Below, piece by piece: positions 45,552-57,031 of a stretch of DNA of 64,000 nucleotides. Every line of letters begins with the position of its first letter. Position 1 is the stretch's first letter. Below the pieces are notes generated by a model that saw only the letters and a list, made by a program, of their open reading frames with translations, had not been told where the DNA came from and searched no databases. Made by a program: the position numbers and the translations under genes. The stretch comes from Syncephalastrum monosporum B8922 (lineage: Eukaryota; Mucoromycota; Mucoromycetes; Mucorales; Syncephalastraceae). The stretch spans positions 124,001 to 188,000 of the forward strand of contig JNEN01001249.1 of assembly GCA_000697355.1 (NCBI GenBank), written 5' to 3'.

Positions 45552-48548
45552 ATGTTGGCCGCAGAGGTATATCCGCGTCATCTCCTTTGCTTAATGCTCA
45601 TTCGTTTCCTTCATAGAACACGCCTGGTATAGCCAAAGGTATAACTAAAGCACTTTAGCCATGTCTGACCCGTGGTAGATATTCCAGCGCAGCCAGCGAA
45701 TGACAAGAACAAGGCTTCTGAGACGAAGCATGCATCCGAGCAAAAGCAACCATCCAAGCAGGCAAGTGAGCAAGCGGAAAAAAAAAAAGGGATACACACA
45801 AGGACTGGCACTCATGATGAAACAAAATTCCAGGATGAGCAGATAACACTGGCACTGATCAAACCCGATGCCATGGCCAAGTGTGATGATATCAAAAACG
45901 TCATTAGAGACGCCGGGTTCGAGATTGTCAAGGAAAAGAAGATGCAGCTGACGCTCGAGCAAGCCCAGGAGTTCTACAAGGAACACCAAGGGAAGCCATT
46001 TTTTCCCGAACTCACGCAGTGGATGAGCAGGTAAAGAAAAAGAAACAAGCCGAAGACAGGGTGCTGATGGATATTGTATCTAATATGCAAAATGCACATC
46101 CATGTACATATAGTGCACCCATTGAGGCTCTGGTGCTGCAAAACATAAAGGGCGTTCCTTCTGTCCAGGCTTGGCGTGATATCATGGGCCCCACGGATGC
46201 CCAAAAGGCCAGAGAAACCCATCCGAAAAGGTACATTCTAAGATGCGTTCAATCTTTTTTTCTCACCCATCTTTTTTTTGGGGGGAATGAAAAGCGTGCG
46301 GGCACTTTTCGGCACAGACGGATCAAAAAATGCCACGCACGGGAGTGATTCCGTGCAGAGCGCCGAACGAGAGATTCAGCTGCTCTTTGGCGTTACACAA
46401 GAGAACAATGATACCCAAACCGAAGCGAAGCACCCTACGTCAGCTGACGAGACGACCTCGGAGGCAGCAGGGACAGCGGTTCCCGCGAATGGTGGTAAGG
46501 AGATTATGAGGTGCTACACCGGAGCCGAGTCATTTGTGCCAAAAACAAGTAGATGAAAAAGAAAGCTTAACTGTGCTTCTATAGACACGAAACCAGCTGC
46601 GGCCGCGGCCGCGGCCGCGGCCGCCTCTCTCCATGTTGCTGAGCCCACGACACCAGCGGAACCCGCCAATGCACCCAAAACGACCCAGGAGTATAAGCCT
46701 ACGACGACCGCTCAGTCATCTTTGAAACAGCAGGAGACCGCCCCGTCATCGCTGTCGTCGTCCGTGCCACCCCCTGCCGCCTCGGGTACCACGGAAGCCA
46801 AGCCTCTTTCGGTGGACAGCAACACAAAGGATGCCGTTACTGAGAACAGCACTAATCAGGAAAAGACCGAACCGTCTGCTCCCAAGGACGACGTCAAACC
46901 TGAAGTCAAACTTGGTGCCAAGTCGGAGGCCACATCTGAGACCAAGTCTGAGGCCAAGTCTGAGGCCAAGTCTGAGGCCAAGTCTGAGGCCCAGTCTGAG
47001 GCCAAGTTTGGAGCCAAATCTGAGGTCCAGCAAGTTGACATGGCGACAGCTCCCAAGACGGACCCGGTACCTCAGACAGTTGAGAGTGTCTCACCTTCGC
47101 AGCAACCTATCCAGAATGAAGTAAAGGACACTCAAATTTCGGACAAGGCACACGAGACTCAGGAGAAGCCCGTCGGAACAAAGGACATCACAAAGCAGCA
47201 GCAAGAGTCACTTAACAAGCCTGTGTCGAGTGTTTCCGATGCGAAGACTCAAGATATGAAGGAGGATACCAAGGCCGAGTCCAACGCCAAAATAGGGCAA
47301 GATGATAAGCCCAAGGAGGTGACGTCAAAGGAGCCAGCCACGTTAGATGTCAAGTCAAGCCAAGAGGTCAAGTCAAGCCATGAGAACAAGCCAGAAGACA
47401 GAACCGGCGCGAAACCGCACGAAGAGAAAGCAGCCGAAGGAACGCACCAAGATAAGCCCCAAGAAAAAGTCGAGATCAAGTCTACAGGAGACGAGGCGTC
47501 CAAGGCGCAACCCCAAGATAAGCCAGAGGAGAAAGTCGACCTGAAGCCCCAAGAAAATAAGACAGCTGAAACGAAAACAAAAGAGTCCAAGCAAGACGAG
47601 TTGAAGCCTGAAGGTGATAAAGAAGACGAAACCAAATACACCAAGGCAGAAGAAGTCGATGCAAGTCAGGGCAAGGCAGAACAAGGCAAGCAACAGGAGG
47701 TTGCCAAGGCAAAGGAAGATAAGCCAAAGGAGAGCACAAAAGACCAGCCTCAGGCCAGAGGCACAGTTCGCGCTGCTCTCAACATTTTCAACGGCAAGAC
47801 TGCTCCAGCGACGCAGGCTCCATCCAAGCCGGCCGTAGACAAGAAAGAAGACAGTCATGCCAAGGAGGCGTCGACGCCCTCCCACCCGAATGAGAACGGC
47901 AAGGTGCCCGAGGCGGGTGAGAGCGCAGACAAGCCAAAGGAGCAGGTGTCGAACGGCAAGCCGTCGGAAGTGGCAGCAGAGGCGGATGCGCCTGCACCAG
48001 ATGCGTCCTCGCGGGATACTTCCTCGAATGCCTCTTCAGAAAAGAAGTCGGAGCGTGCGGTTAAACCCCGTAATGCCATCGCGCCCGAGTCCAAGGCCAA
48101 ACCAGAAGCGCGTACCAAGCTGACCAAGAAGTCGGTGGCGCCGCCCGCGACAGCAATCCCCAAGACCAGCAAAGCCAACAAGCTGCCGCCCTCCCCGCCG
48201 GGAGAGAAGCAACAGACCAAGCCCAAGCCAGCCACTGTCAAAAAACCAGCGACAGCCAAGAAACCAGCGACAGCCGCCCCACCGGGCCAGGAGGCCAACA
48301 AGAAGCCCACGACAAAGACGTCGTCCCGCCGCAGCGGAATCTTGTCGCGGCTGACCGCGCCCACCGCGTCGAGTGCACGCAAGCAGCAAGTGCCCGGCTC
48401 TGCAGAAGAGCAAGCGCCTGTCAATAATAAGCCGAAACAGGGCTCGCGTACGGCGACGATTGCGGTCAAGACGGCCCGGTCGCGCATCGTAGCGCCCAAC
48501 ACCACCACCGACAAGCCGCCGGTGGCAGCGGCCAAAACGGCGCAGTGA
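45552..48548 (+). CDS. Group II nucleoside diphosphate kinase domain with long low-complexity tail
   Basis: Exons are 45552-45566, 45617-45626, 45679-46030, 46114-46230, 46295-46494 and 46585-48548, giving 885 residues. After a short Lys/Gln/Ser-rich leader, about residues 60-205 form one NDPK domain. It shows [38 protein letters not shown] and N-A-T-H-G-S-D-S, with the phosphate-accepting His. The G-P-T-D/E-T-H-P/F-G-T-D pattern resembles the NME5-type (group II) branch rather than the housekeeping enzyme. The remaining 650 or more residues are disordered and rich in Lys, Glu, Ala, Ser and Pro. They include a poly-Ala run, K-S-E-A repeats, K-P-x-E-K repeats and K-K-P-A-T-A repeats. Exon 2 is a 10-nt micro-exon and the first two junctions are the least certain. 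The tail resembles microtubule- or nucleic-acid-binding basic tails, but no role can be assigned. Confidence 0.85.
46599..46623. repeat. GCGGCC hexamer repeat (poly-Ala)
   Basis: About four tandem GCGGCC units make overlapping NotI sites and encode an alanine run at the start of the tail of the NDPK fusion. Confidence 0.85.
46918..47028. repeat. 12-bp tandem repeat coding K-S-E-A units
   Basis: Degenerate copies of AAGTCTGAGGCC, with several identical consecutive units and diverged flanking ones, encode tetrapeptide K-S-E-A repeats in the NDPK fusion. Confidence 0.85.
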
Positions 48549-48812
48549 TACCATTTCGTTCTTTTCTTAAAACTTTCTTGAGATATATATCCCATCTGAA
48601 ATAAATGAGCCATACACAGGAGCTGGATTCAGAGGTCCTGGCGAGAAAGCGTGGGGGAGAATAAAAGGAAAGGGGATTTGAATCCATCTTATGAGATTTG
48701 AGCCAAAAGGGGCAGTGGGCTGTCAAAGCGAAAACATTTCAGGCCCATCGATTCAACCCCAGTCACTATTTTCTCTATTTTTTGTGTGTTCAAGCACTTC
48801 TTTACTTTCAAC

Positions 48813-49419
48813 ATGTCTCAAGCGGTCGGCAATGTAAGCTAATTAACCCCATGCCCTGATTCTGCGTATGCTGATTCGCTCTCATTCAGACTGCTCTCGC
48901 CTATGCCCGAGTCTGGCACGTCGTCGATGCCCGCCAGCGTGTGCTCGGCCGTCTCGCCACCAATGTGGCCACGACCCTCATGGGCAAGCACAAGCCTATT
49001 TATGATCCTGCCTGTAAGCTCTCTTCTTAGTGACGCCATTGGCTTGGCATGATACAGTTACATGATACATGATACTCATGGTGTGATTAGCGGATTGCGG
49101 TGACTATGTTGTGGTGGTGAATGCCAAGGAGATCTTGACGACCGGCAAGAAGGCCGAGCAGAAGCTGTACAGACACCACACCGGCTGGCCTGGTGGTCTC
49201 AAGGAAATCACCTACAACGACCTCAAGCAAAAGGACCCCACCGCTGCCATCCGCAAGGCCGTCTCGGGTATGCTGCCAAAGAACCGGTTACGCGATGTCC
49301 GACTCGACCGTCTTCACATCTTTGAGGGCGCAGAGCACCCGTACGAAGCCAACATCATCAAGCGACACGGCTTGGACACCCCCGCTTCGTCTTCTACTCC
49401 TTCTTCATCATCCTCTTAA
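48813..49419 (+). CDS. Mitochondrial large-subunit ribosomal protein uL13m
   Basis: Component of the mitochondrial 54S/39S ribosomal subunit. Exons are 48813-48833, 48890-49013 and 49091-49419, giving 157 residues. Family motifs in order are [36 protein letters not shown], the [13 protein letters not shown] block and [11 protein letters not shown]. The D-C-G-D block and Y-R-H-H-T-G-W-P mark the organellar/bacterial type. The first exon encodes only seven residues. The protein ends in a Ser/Thr/Pro-rich stretch beyond the family core. Confidence 0.95.
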
Positions 49420-49558
49420 TTCCTCGCATATACGTAGATTCAACCTATAACGCTTCCTTCATCCATCTCACTGAAACCAGTACTTCTTTTCCTTTTGTGT
49501 ATTTCTCTCAAGTATTAAAAAAAAGTGCCAGACACCCTTTCCATTGTACTCCTTGGCC

Positions 49559-49622
49559 CCTTGACTTGACCTGACCTGACCAAGCTTGACTTGATTGTGC
49601 TTGACTCGACTTGGATTGACTA
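49559..49622. repeat. Degenerate 5-10 bp TTGAC/CTGAC repeat
   Basis: Runs of TTGACTTGACC, TGACCTGACC and related words repeat over about 60 bases downstream of the uL13m gene. Confidence 0.6.
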
Positions 49623-49941
49623 ACGACAGATTGCCGACGCCTGTCACAGACCTTTGATGGGAGAATGTTAAAACTTGGAACTTGTGTTACTTCTCAACCA
49701 TTCATGAAGCGAGCAAACGCTGTGCATACATCATGAGTACCTTCCGTTTTATCTAATGGGCATCGAATATCCATAGAAACAAGCACTGTCGCAGTCGGTA
49801 TGCAGTTGTAACTTTTCAGCGAACGATCGGCATCACATGAGTACAGGGATCCCTTTTCATATGAACAACGAGACATAGGTCATGGTATGTGCCTGCATCC
49901 ATAATATAATAGACGGCCGCGAAAGGTAGAGTGATGTATGT

Positions 49942-49969
<28 letters not shown>
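49942..49969. repeat. CA dinucleotide microsatellite
   Basis: About 13 uninterrupted CA units in intergenic DNA. Confidence 0.9.
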
Positions 49970-49972
<3 letters not shown>

Positions 49973-50160
49973 GCGGCGGCTCTTCATCTTTTTTTGGACT
50001 AGATTCAAAGCTATTGCGCTGCTTTTTCTCCCAAGTACATCTCTTCCAACGTTTTGTTCCTTTCTTCCCCTCTTTCTTTTTTCGGGCACTTCGCACATCC
50101 GCCCGTTGCAACAGTTGCTCGTCACTCTTTGTTTGCAACCAGCATATATCTCGCACCGGT

Positions 50161-51863
50161 ATGCCACTTCGGCTTGGTATGTAGGGCCCTCGGCATGCGA
50201 CCGACTGTGCGTAAGACTTATAATCCACATGCAAACCAGCATCTTACTTTCATCGACTGAAGACCTCGGGTCCACGGAGCAGGATCGACGAAAAACTACC
50301 TTGCGAGCTGTTATGCCTCATTTTCGAGCATCTTTCATTTCCCGACCGCGTGCGTTGCACAGGCGTATCCCGACAATGGCGCGCTATCTTGCTTGAACAG
50401 CACTGGGACGGCATGTGGTGCTCGATTGAACTGAAAGATTCGCCCACGATTAGAGTCTGCGAAACAGAGTATCGGCTGCCCCATATTAATGCACTACCGA
50501 CCGTATATCGCTTCACAGCCCTGGAGAGCAGCTTGCACGAATGGTTTGTTTCTGTGCCGACTGATGTGCCACAGCGCTTCGTGTATGAGGGTGAAGAAGC
50601 CTCCGGTTTGGCGATCATGCGCGCCTTGCACAAGAGACAGTTTTCAAACCTCAAAGAACTACGTCTCACATGTAAGAGTATATTGCCATGCTTATCACCT
50701 ACACCCTGCGGACCACCTTATCTTATTCATCAGGTTATGAGCCTTGGAAACCAGTCTACGCCAGCAGATATGAAATGGAGATCCTGATGGCAAGCCAATC
50801 TAGCCTCGAGTGGCTAGAGTTGGGGAGCTTCATGTTACTGGATGAATCAGGTCAGAACTGGACAGCGCTCCTCAGCAGTCTACCAAGGCTGAAGCGTTTA
50901 AAATTCAAGTTCCCCTATCGCGATTTTCGAACCCGGGTTCGCCTGATGGACATTGCGCCTACTCGGCCCCTGACGGCCTTAACACATCTTCATTGGGATT
51001 CAAGATATTTTCTTTCGTTATCCACCTTGCTGCCACATTGCCCTCATCTGCAGTACATAATTGTGTCGTCGGACGCGCTACACGATGACACTTTTTGTAG
51101 TACAGGCATTTTGCTTGACGTTGCCAAGGAGTCGTGTCCTCGCCTCAAATGTTTGGAGGTGCCCATTATTCCGCACAATGATTATCATTACGGATGGAAC
51201 GGGCGTTATACTGCTTCAACTCCCGGGCTGGAGCGGCTTTTGATTCATTGGGATTACCAAACAGCCGATCATCAACTGACTCCTACGATAATGGACCATC
51301 AGCAGACGCTCAACTATTTGGACCTGTCCATCTTCGATGACGACGCCTATCACAGCCTAGAAAACTCAATTTCGAACGCGGCATCGTTTCCAATGCTCGA
51401 GACCCTCATGGTCGGCCACCCTGAATCTGCCCCGTCAAGGCCCATACCCTTCGTGTGCCCTCTTATATCAAACTCCCACCAATTACGCGACCTATCGCTG
51501 TCCAATTTCAAATGTGATCCCATCGATCTGATGCACGCCTTGAGAAACTGTCCCCAACTGTCCACTCTGTGTCTTTGGAGAGTTCAATGCCTTTCCAGAG
51601 ACGATGACGAAAACCCTCCTGCTTTGCACGCGACGCCGCAAGTGAGTCTGCCTTGCCTGAGGTCGCTAGAGGCGATTGGGAGCAGCATCCTCAGCGACAC
51701 TGTGTTGAAACGTTTCGATCAACTCTCTGTCCTCACAGACGTAAAGATATTGAAATGTGAAAACGTGACAAACCGGGGTAAAAAAGAGTTTCTTTGCAAA
51801 ATACGTGATCACCGCAAATTCGAGTTTTTGCATGAAATCATAGATCGCGTGCGCATAAAATAG
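50161..51863 (+). CDS. F-box/LRR-like protein 3
   Basis: Probable SCF ubiquitin-ligase receptor. Exons are 50161-50176, 50240-50671 and 50734-51863, giving 525 residues. No ATG precedes the F-box in the second exon. I joined it to a 16-nt first exon through a 63-nt intron (gtatgt...accag), which keeps frame; this first junction is the least certain part. The F-box reads E-K-L-P-C-E-L-L-C-L-I-F, then D-R-V-R-C-T-G-V-S-R-Q-W-R. The last stretch is identical in F-box protein 2 at 26.5 kb. Leucine-rich segments with C-P-R-L-K-C-L and C-P-Q-L-S-T-L landmarks follow, and the end carries the same G-K-[KN]-x-[FL]-L element as its paralogue. It stands alone, 24 kb away from and opposite to the other F-box genes. 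Confidence 0.85.
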
Positions 51864-52264
51864 GATAGGAAGGTCGTCTTTATTTTTTCTTCTAGCACAC
51901 CCACATAGACAGCCTAAAATCCCGTCCCTACGTGTGACATAAAAGTATATAAATCATTGTGTACACTTGAGACCTACGCCCTCCCTTGTCTTTCGTGTGG
52001 TTGTCATACAATGCGTATGAAGAATCTGCATTATATATCCTTGACCGCTCAGCTTTGCTTGCACAATGAACGCTGGAACGTTTTGTGTAGGTCCAGTAGA
52101 CATAGAGGGTCGCAGTGGCTCACGAAAATTGCCAGACACGTTGGCCGCCATCTGAGTGGCGCATGATAACAAAACAGACTGATAAGCGGATGGGATATTC
52201 TTGGATTATTTTTAAATGCACAGCTCCAAAATGAACAGTACAGATTAAGAATAGGCATGGACAA
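51864..52264. other. Convergent spacer
   Basis: About 400 bases between the 3' ends of F-box gene 3 (plus) and the nucleotide-sugar transporter (minus). No gene or clear terminator was seen. Confidence 0.5.
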
Positions 52265-53423
52265 TTACGCAAAAATATGAAGTAAATGGATAGGTTTGCG
52301 TGAGGCTGAGCTATATACAGTAGAAGAGGAAGGCGCGCTGTAAGTAGGCTTTGTCATGGCATGGCCATACAGGTAGGTAGCCAGGATGACAACAGTCGCA
52401 CCGACGAGAAAGGCGGGTGACGGAGAGAAATCAAAAAAGTAAAAGGTAATGAGACCCGAGAGCAGAATGGAAAGACTTGTCGCGAATCCCTTGAGGATGT
52501 TATCGGCGTATTTGACAACAGTGGCGACGAGCAACCCGCCGAGCGCCTGATTGAGGACGACGAGCCAGGTCAGGAGGGAGTAGCCATGAAACATGCCGTG
52601 CTGCCACAGCGACGAGCCATCCGCGAACAGCATGCCGACAAACGAAAACGTCGCGCCGCACACGCCCAGTTGCAGGTTACGGATCCACATGGATGTGCGA
52701 GATGTCTTGAGGAGCTTTTCAAAGTAGCAGCCGGCAAAACCAGAGGAAATGCAGCTGGCCAAGACGGCTGTCAAGCCCATGATGGAGTTTTTGCCGTGTG
52801 CGACTGTGTCCGATGCTTCTTTCTCTTTGGCGCCGCTGCTTTCCATTTGCACGAGTGTGACGCCCACCATCAAGAGCACCAGCGCCACCCACTGCCGTGT
52901 ATTCAGTGAGCGACCCAGGAGCAGGACCGAAAATATGGCGGTCGAAAGGATCTTGAGCTGGTAGGTCACCTGGAACGTGGCTGCTTCCAGGTGGGTCAAG
53001 GCGATATACAGCAGATTGTTCTGGAGCGCATAGAGCCCCGAAGGGATCACCATGCGCAAGATCTCGCGAGGCTTGCCAAACACCTCGTACGCAATGCGCT
53101 TGTGAGGCTCCGTGATCCTAATCATGGCCACGCAGAGCACCATCTTGATCATCTCGGCCATGAACACGGCCGTCGACGCGGCATAGGTCGCGTTATCCGA
53201 CTCGTCTGGGTCGTCTGGACTCTTCACCCGAGAATACCGCATCATCAGTACCAGCAGGCTGTTTTGAGCCACCAGCACGATCAAAGATAATTGCCGTCGC
53301 CAACGTGATAATCGCTGTTGCTCTGCCAGAAACGGGGATTGAGCTCCTTGATAGCAGAATGAGAGGAAAGACACACGTACCTTGCTCTGCAGGCTGACCA
53401 TGCCGCATATTTTCGTTGCTCAT
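52265..53423 (-). CDS. Nucleotide-sugar transporter (UDP-galactose/UDP-GlcNAc type, SLC35A-like)
   Basis: Golgi membrane antiporter importing a UDP-sugar for glycosylation. Exons (minus) are 53381-53423 and 52265-53322, giving 366 residues with about ten hydrophobic segments. Family motifs are S-L-I-V-L-V-A-Q-N-S, the loop with V-F-M-A-E-M-I-K, the hallmark I-P-S-G-L-Y-A-L-Q-N-N-L-L-Y, Y-Q-L-K-I-L-S-T-A, the Q-W-V-A-L segment, G-F-A-G-C-Y-F-E-K-L-L-K, W-I-R-N-L-Q-L-G and K-Y-A-D-N-I-L-K-G-F-A-T. These fit the CMP-sialic-acid/UDP-galactose/UDP-GlcNAc branch. The exact sugar cannot be told from sequence. Another in-frame ATG 45 bases upstream could add 15 residues. The 58-nt intron could also use a nearer acceptor in the same frame. 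Confidence 0.92.
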
Positions 53424-53608
53424 TGGCAGTATACCTTTCTTACGAAACGTCCTGCGCGCATATGGCATATATTATATGTTATAGTATGTATCTAAGTGCA
53501 AAAGAAGTCTATCGCGTCGAGGAGCGTCGGGGATCAGCTTTGTCAACGCGCGGAACAAGGGTTTTCTCGTCTCCTCCTCCCTGTCATGCGCCGACAGAAA
53601 AAAAAGCG

Positions 53609-53620
53609 CCCTAACCCTAA
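53609..53620. repeat. Two telomere-like CCCTAA units
   Basis: CCCTAACCCTAA, the complement of the TTAGGG telomere repeat, occurs once in the short gap between the transporter and MLH1. Two units can occur by chance. Confidence 0.5.
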
Positions 53621-53706
53621 CTGGCTTTGGTATCTCCCTCTGGTTTCCACCCGTCCTTGAACGCATCAAAAAGAAGTTCTTTAGCATACGCGAGAGTTTG
53701 TTTATT

Positions 53707-56507
53707 TTAACAGCGCTCGAATATCTTGTACAGGTCGGGTAAGCTAGCTACCCGTGTGATATAGCCCTTGCTCCCGCTAGGACCTGCCAAAGACCGCGGG
53801 GCGACAAAGTGCGCTTTGAGACTCGGGAAAATCAGATGCTGCACTTGCCAGAGGTATCGTTCATGCTCCAACGCGTATTCCGCGTCATCCTCGGTTGTCG
53901 ATCGCAACGGCGGGTCTGCGCAGAATAGAATGGCGAGCTCCTTGGCGATGCCATCAAAGCAATCCTGTTCGACTTCCCAGTCCACCTATAACATGCACAC
54001 ACACATCCACGTGGTTGGCCCAATACCCTGCGTATCCATGCCGAGTCCCTTACCTCTGTGCCGAGTCTCAAGAGAAACAGCGGGATCTTGTCCATGGCGG
54101 GTACATAGTCCTTCAAAAGCATCGGGAGCGTATGAATGGCGCCTTCTCTGATTTCCATGGAAAAGTACTCTTGCATCATGTCGGCCCGTGCCTGCAGTGT
54201 GTTGGCAATGATATCTGCCACCGTATCATGCGGTTTCAGGTGATCAGGAAGCGCGTCTCGGCTTTGCTCGGCTTCGAGCGCCAGCTTGACACAATCACGA
54301 ATGGAGAGCGCTTCTGACAGTCGGATACAGCCAAAATTGCTGAATTCTTGAAGCACCACCTGATAAAAGAGCTCCTCACTCAAGAGACAGAAAAATTATA
54401 TGTTAGCCGTCGAAAGAGTCTCATCTGGGGAAATTTCACCTAATGACCGCATAGTTGACGAGGTACATGTCCTCCTCGTGTTGAATCAATGCTAACGTAT
54501 CATCCACGCAGCCGACAAAGGTATGATTGGATAGCACCGCAGATAATCCTACACCGCGTGTCGGTATTTCCTATTCAGCATCATTTATCTGCCCGCGCCT
54601 ACCTGCATGCTTTGATTTCCGAACGGCATCACGTAGCTCGAGGATACTCGTGAGGTTGGTCTCTACGCGCGGCCGTTTGATGGGTTGGGTTATTGAACTT
54701 GCCTCACTAAAGAAAAGATGAGAGCGTGTTCATCTCGCCCTTATTGTAAACGTACGCCTCTTGCGTCCCATTATCGTCGTTGCTTGGTCCAGTGTTTCTT
54801 TGTGATGATGGCTGCAAGAAAGTGTCCAAGGTCCTTGCTTTGCTGTCTGTCCGCACATACCGATACTCGGCGACGTTCTTGCTCGATGGACTCTCTCGTT
54901 CTATACATGCAACAATGAGGCTAGGCATACACATATACACACACATACACAGAGCCTTTTGCTTTACCTTTAGGCTCAGACTCAACAGCTCCCGGCAGCA
55001 GTGTCTTGCATACTAATGAGTACACCATATCACTCTTTACATAAGATAGCTCTTACCTGCGTATAGAACGTTCGCGAGGTGTTTGCATTCTCCAGCTTTT
55101 CCTGCATGGCTTCTGCAACTGCATCGAGCAGCTGTTCTTCATTCAGGAAATGGACCTAAGTTTTACATAGGGCATCAATTGTCGATGTGTCTAAATCATA
55201 CACGAGCACTTACTTCTCGCTTCGTTGGATGTACGTTGACGTCAACATTTCTGGGGTTAATCTCCAGACTGATATATACAAAGGGATGCGATCCTTTCGG
55301 GAGCAAAGGTGCATAGACGTTTTCGATCATCTTTTTCACGGCGGTACTATCCACGAGGCGATCTATCGGGGCCCGTCAACATGGATGTGTCATATTGTAT
55401 TCTGAACGACTTACGATTGATGAAGAGGAGCAGGTTGAGACGCTTGACGTTGTAGTTTGCATTGCTGATATAGGCGTCCATCTTAAATTCCAATGCAGCG
55501 AAGGAGCGTTCTATATGGAGCAGCTCATTCGCGACCGATCCGCCGTAAATTTGCCTGATATTGTCCACTACGCTCGCATTGGAAGGCGTCTGGACATCGG
55601 CGACCATGTTTCCATGCTAGTAGTCACGTAAGTGATAGGGACCCTACCTTCTGCCAGACAACCTACCTTTTTACAGGAGAAGCTCACAGGTGCATTGTGA
55701 ATGGCATAGCGGCTCACCACATCCAGGATACGGTTGTATTCTTCACTTGCTGATTTGAGCGCTTTCCTTCGCGTAGGCACGTTATAAAATAGATCTTCTG
55801 CCTAGGAAAGCGAGAGAGGAGAAGGCACTCTTGTTGAGGACTCGAGCGAAAAAAAAAAATACGAATGCGGTTACTCACCGTGATTTGGGTGCCGTTATTT
55901 CCGGCACATGGCTTTGGTTCCGCGCTTTGACCTGGACGCGGCGGCACAAGCTTGCCGTCCATGTAACTGGCACGAAAAGCACACTGCGAATCGGCTGTTT
56001 TGGTGGTGATCGTAACATGCGAGACGTGTGAGATACTAGCGAGTGCTTCGCCGCGAAAACCGTGCGTCGCGATCTGCGAAAGGTCCTCAAACTTGCTCAG
56101 CTTGCTCGTCGTGAACCGTTCACAGACAATGGCCATGTCCGTGCGCTACTCGCAAAGAAAAAGGAAAAGACGCGTTTCCGAAGCGTGTTGGGGTCAGATC
56201 ATCCGATAATTTTCCAGAAAAATAAGGAACACGTACGCGTATGCCATGACCATTGTCTTGAATCTGAAGCAGCTTCAGTCCGCCTTCTTTGACGAGAATC
56301 TGGATCTGGGTCGATCCGGCGTCCAGGGCATTCTCAATCAATTCCTTCAAGGCGTTGGCAGGCCGTTGAATGACCTACACACAAACACACCCATGGTTAG
56401 AGCCTCGCACTTTATTGTGGGTTCGGTCTCGCGCTTGCCTCCCCTGCCGCAATGCGATTGACGACCGTGGTGTCAAGGCGCTTAATGGTAGGCACTGCAG
56501 CTGCCAT
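53707..56507 (-). CDS. MLH1: DNA mismatch repair protein MutL homologue 1
   Basis: Nuclear ATPase that acts with PMS1/MLH3 partners after MutS recognises a mismatch. Thirteen exons (minus) are 56439-56507, 56237-56374, 55879-56145, 55667-55801, 55415-55616, 55214-55362, 55057-55155, 54968-55004, 54756-54900, 54603-54706, 54440-54548, 54054-54378 and 53707-53985, giving 685 residues. GHKL ATPase motifs are complete: [23 protein letters not shown] and T-H-G-F-R-G-E-A-L. Then come N-V-P-T-R-R-K-A, the [12 protein letters not shown] element, a divergent linker, and N-H-T-F-V-G-C-V-D. The family terminus F-E-R-C is present. Intron 1 has a GC donor (GAG|GCAAGC), which is required to keep A-A-G-E joined to V-I-Q-R-P-A. 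Confidence 0.95.
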
Positions 56508-57031
56508 GTCGCAATCAATAAGGCTGGAGCAAGAAGGACTAAAAAAATGGAAGAAAAAAGATACCGCATTTGGTCAAAGCGGCATTTTGACAACCCTCAG
56601 CGACAGGATGGCACGTGCTACAAGCTGCAGTCGCCGAAAGTGTACCCCCAAGGCGTGGTCTACTGTTTGATGCGACAAGAGAGCGGAGAGACTTGGGTAT
56701 ACAAAGGAAGGTAAAGAGTGTGGCTCGAAGGGCAGCAAACAAGACAAAAAGAGGATCTTGAGCATAAGGCTTAAGCGATTGGATCCAGGTAGTCAGTATG
56801 TATATTTCATTTATTTGATTCTTTGGGTTGGGAAATAATACTCGAGGAATAAATCACCATCGTGACGACAAGGGCTCTTTTTCAAAGGGTAAACATAAGA
56901 CGAGGACGTCTGAGGAAGGAGACAAGGTGTATGCGTGTGTGGGTAAGTGAAGTAGGAGGGTGATATAAAGCGGAGGCAGAGAAGGAACAAGATGATTCTG
57001 AGGCACGGGTCATGCTCTTTGGAACGTGTGC
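56508..57031. other. Intergenic, promoter of MLH1
   Basis: About 520 bases between the MLH1 start and the end of the PP2A scaffold gene, both on the minus strand. No gene was seen. Confidence 0.5.

Larger units (their letters stand above)
49420..50160. other. Intergenic with simple repeats
   Basis: Contains a degenerate TTGACTTGACC-type repeat at about 49559-49622 and a CA microsatellite at about 49942-49969. No gene was seen. Confidence 0.5.

Noticed and set aside
33903..49969. CRISPR-like or regularly spaced repeats
   Set aside because: Repeats present are dinucleotide or codon-level tandem repeats; none has direct repeats with unique spacers, and the DNA is eukaryotic.
53609..53620. Telomere-like CCCTAACCCTAA as a fusion or healing scar
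   Set aside because: Only two units, inside a short normal intergenic gap with no break in gene order visible.
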